Of a stretch of 6,279 nt of DNA, positions 5,625-6,279 are shown one piece after another. Position numbers and translations under genes: made by a program. This DNA is from a bacterium (lineage in GTDB: Bacteria > Chlamydiota > Chlamydiia > Chlamydiales > JAFEGQ01): positions 1-6,279 of the forward strand of contig JAKBAF010000082.1 in NCBI GenBank assembly GCA_021809305.1. The letters run 5' to 3'. The notes under the pieces are model-generated. The model was not told the origin of the DNA. It ran no database searches and saw nothing but the letters and a program-made list of their open reading frames with translations. How positions within the stretch are numbered: position 1 is the first letter of the stretch; each line of letters starts with the position of its first letter.

Positions 5625-6279
5625 CTTGGAACAGGAGCCATCATCCGGATGACCCCAGCATCGAGCAAAAGCCTTTCCAGGCTGGCTCTATGGGGCTCGC
5701 TCATAGGCGTTAGGGGGAGCCGGCAGGGGCCCGCCGCCATACCGCAGAGGGTCATCGCCTCTTTAATCGGGATGGGATTTGTCTCGAAGAAGATCGCCTT
5801 AATAAGCGGTAGGAGCTCGTAGTAGAGATCTCTTGCTTCGCTCCACCTGTTATTAAGTGCAGCCCGCACCATCGCTCCCACCTCTTTTGGAAGCAAGTTG
5901 CTCAAAACGGAGACAAGGCCATCCCCTCCAAGAGCTATCAGGGGAAGTGTCATCGCATCATCGCCACTCAGCACACTAAACGCCATCTCCTCACCCCTTA
6001 AATGGTGGAGGATCTCGGCCATTTGCACCGCGTTGCCAGACGACTCCTTCACACCGATCACCCCTGGCAGCGCAGCAATCTCGCGCAGCGTTAGAGGCTC
6101 GATATTGACCCCTGTGCGGCTTGGAATGTTGTAGATGCAGACGGGGAGTAGCCCTTTTGCGCAGATCGCCTCGAAGTGGTGAAAGAGCCCCTTCTGCGTC
6201 GGTCTGTTGTAGTAGGGGGCAACGATATTCACCGAATCGGCGCCAAGATCGTGTGCCCGCTCCACCTCTGCAATAGTGG
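5621..6279 (-). CDS. dapA: 4-hydroxy-tetrahydrodipicolinate synthase, C-terminal part (5' end outside window)
   Basis: A class I, Schiff-base aldolase-type (TIM barrel) enzyme that condenses pyruvate with aspartate semialdehyde, the first committed step to DAP and lysine. The frame is open to the right window edge and gives 218 residues; the family is usually about 290-300, so roughly 75-85 N-terminal residues, including the threonine pair of the active site, are missing. A GTG at 6265-6263 is internal and not the start, since TIAE continues the domain upstream of it. Visible motifs: NIVAPYYNRPTQKGL (the PYYN strand), CIYNIPSRTGVNI carrying the catalytic tyrosine and substrate-binding SRTG, GVKESSGN with the Schiff-base lysine, and VLSGDDAMTLPLIALGGDG. 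All catalytic residues expected in this part are present. It is first of the three visible operon genes and overlaps asd by ATGA. The promoter, and any upstream dapB or lysC, lie beyond the window. Confidence 0.95.
   Translation of the reverse strand, partial: TIAEVERAHDLGADSVNIVAPYYNRPTQKGLFHHFEAICAKGLLPVCIYNIPSRTGVNIEPLTLREIAALPGVIGVKESSGNAVQMAEILHHLRGEEMAFSVLSGDDAMTLPLIALGGDGLVSVLSNLLPKEVGAMVRAALNNRWSEARDLYYELLPLIKAIFFETNPIPIKEAMTLCGMAAGPCRLPLTPMSEPHRASLERLLLDAGVIRMMAPVPR

Noticed and set aside
1..6279. CRISPR arrays, tRNA/rRNA genes, transposases
   Set aside because: I saw no regularly spaced short repeats, no tRNA-like cloverleaf and no transposase motifs on either strand.

Overview
The window looks like chromosome from a bacterium of the phylum Chlamydiota, most likely an environmental (non-Chlamydiaceae) lineage. 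Three things point there. It has an LL-diaminopimelate aminotransferase (DapL) in a lysine/meso-DAP operon. Its DapL N-terminus matches my memory of chlamydial DapL. It also carries paralogous genes whose products have a paired hydrophobic segment, as in chlamydial inclusion membrane (Inc) proteins. DapL also occurs in cyanobacteria, plants, spirochaetes and some other bacteria, so the assignment is probable, not proven. Base composition is roughly half G+C by eye, with the dap operon richer than the paralogues.

Plus strand, left half. The window opens inside the C-terminal part of a TsaC/Sua5-type threonylcarbamoyl-AMP synthase (1-396). A tandem family of unrecognised proteins follows: copy 1 (462-1454), copy 2 (1549-2511) and a truncated, frameshifted third copy (2916-3352). 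Each copy has its own near-identical upstream block: a -35-like TTTMAG, a conserved spacer, a TATAAT-type -10 and an AAGG ribosome binding site 6 nt before ATG. Promoter and start of gene were therefore duplicated together. The two intact copies share an almost unchanged 76-residue N-terminus with two hydrophobic stretches, then a more divergent soluble part with conserved blocks.

Between copy 2 and copy 3 lie about 400 bases without a convincing gene. They hold three strong consecutive hairpins, each with TTCG in its loop, resembling a composite palindromic intergenic repeat, and a 14-codon mini-ORF behind a very good Shine-Dalgarno sequence.

Minus strand, right half. A tightly coupled operon reads from the right edge leftward as dapA (N-terminus cut off by the window end), asd and dapL, with ATGA start/stop overlaps at both junctions. 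Asd makes aspartate semialdehyde, DapA condenses it with pyruvate, and after reduction by DapB (not in view) DapL makes LL-diaminopimelate directly. The products feed lysine and peptidoglycan synthesis. Aspartate kinase (lysC) and dapB are also not in view. dapL ends tail to tail with the third paralogue, the two stop codons sharing the palindrome TTAA, with no terminator visible between them.
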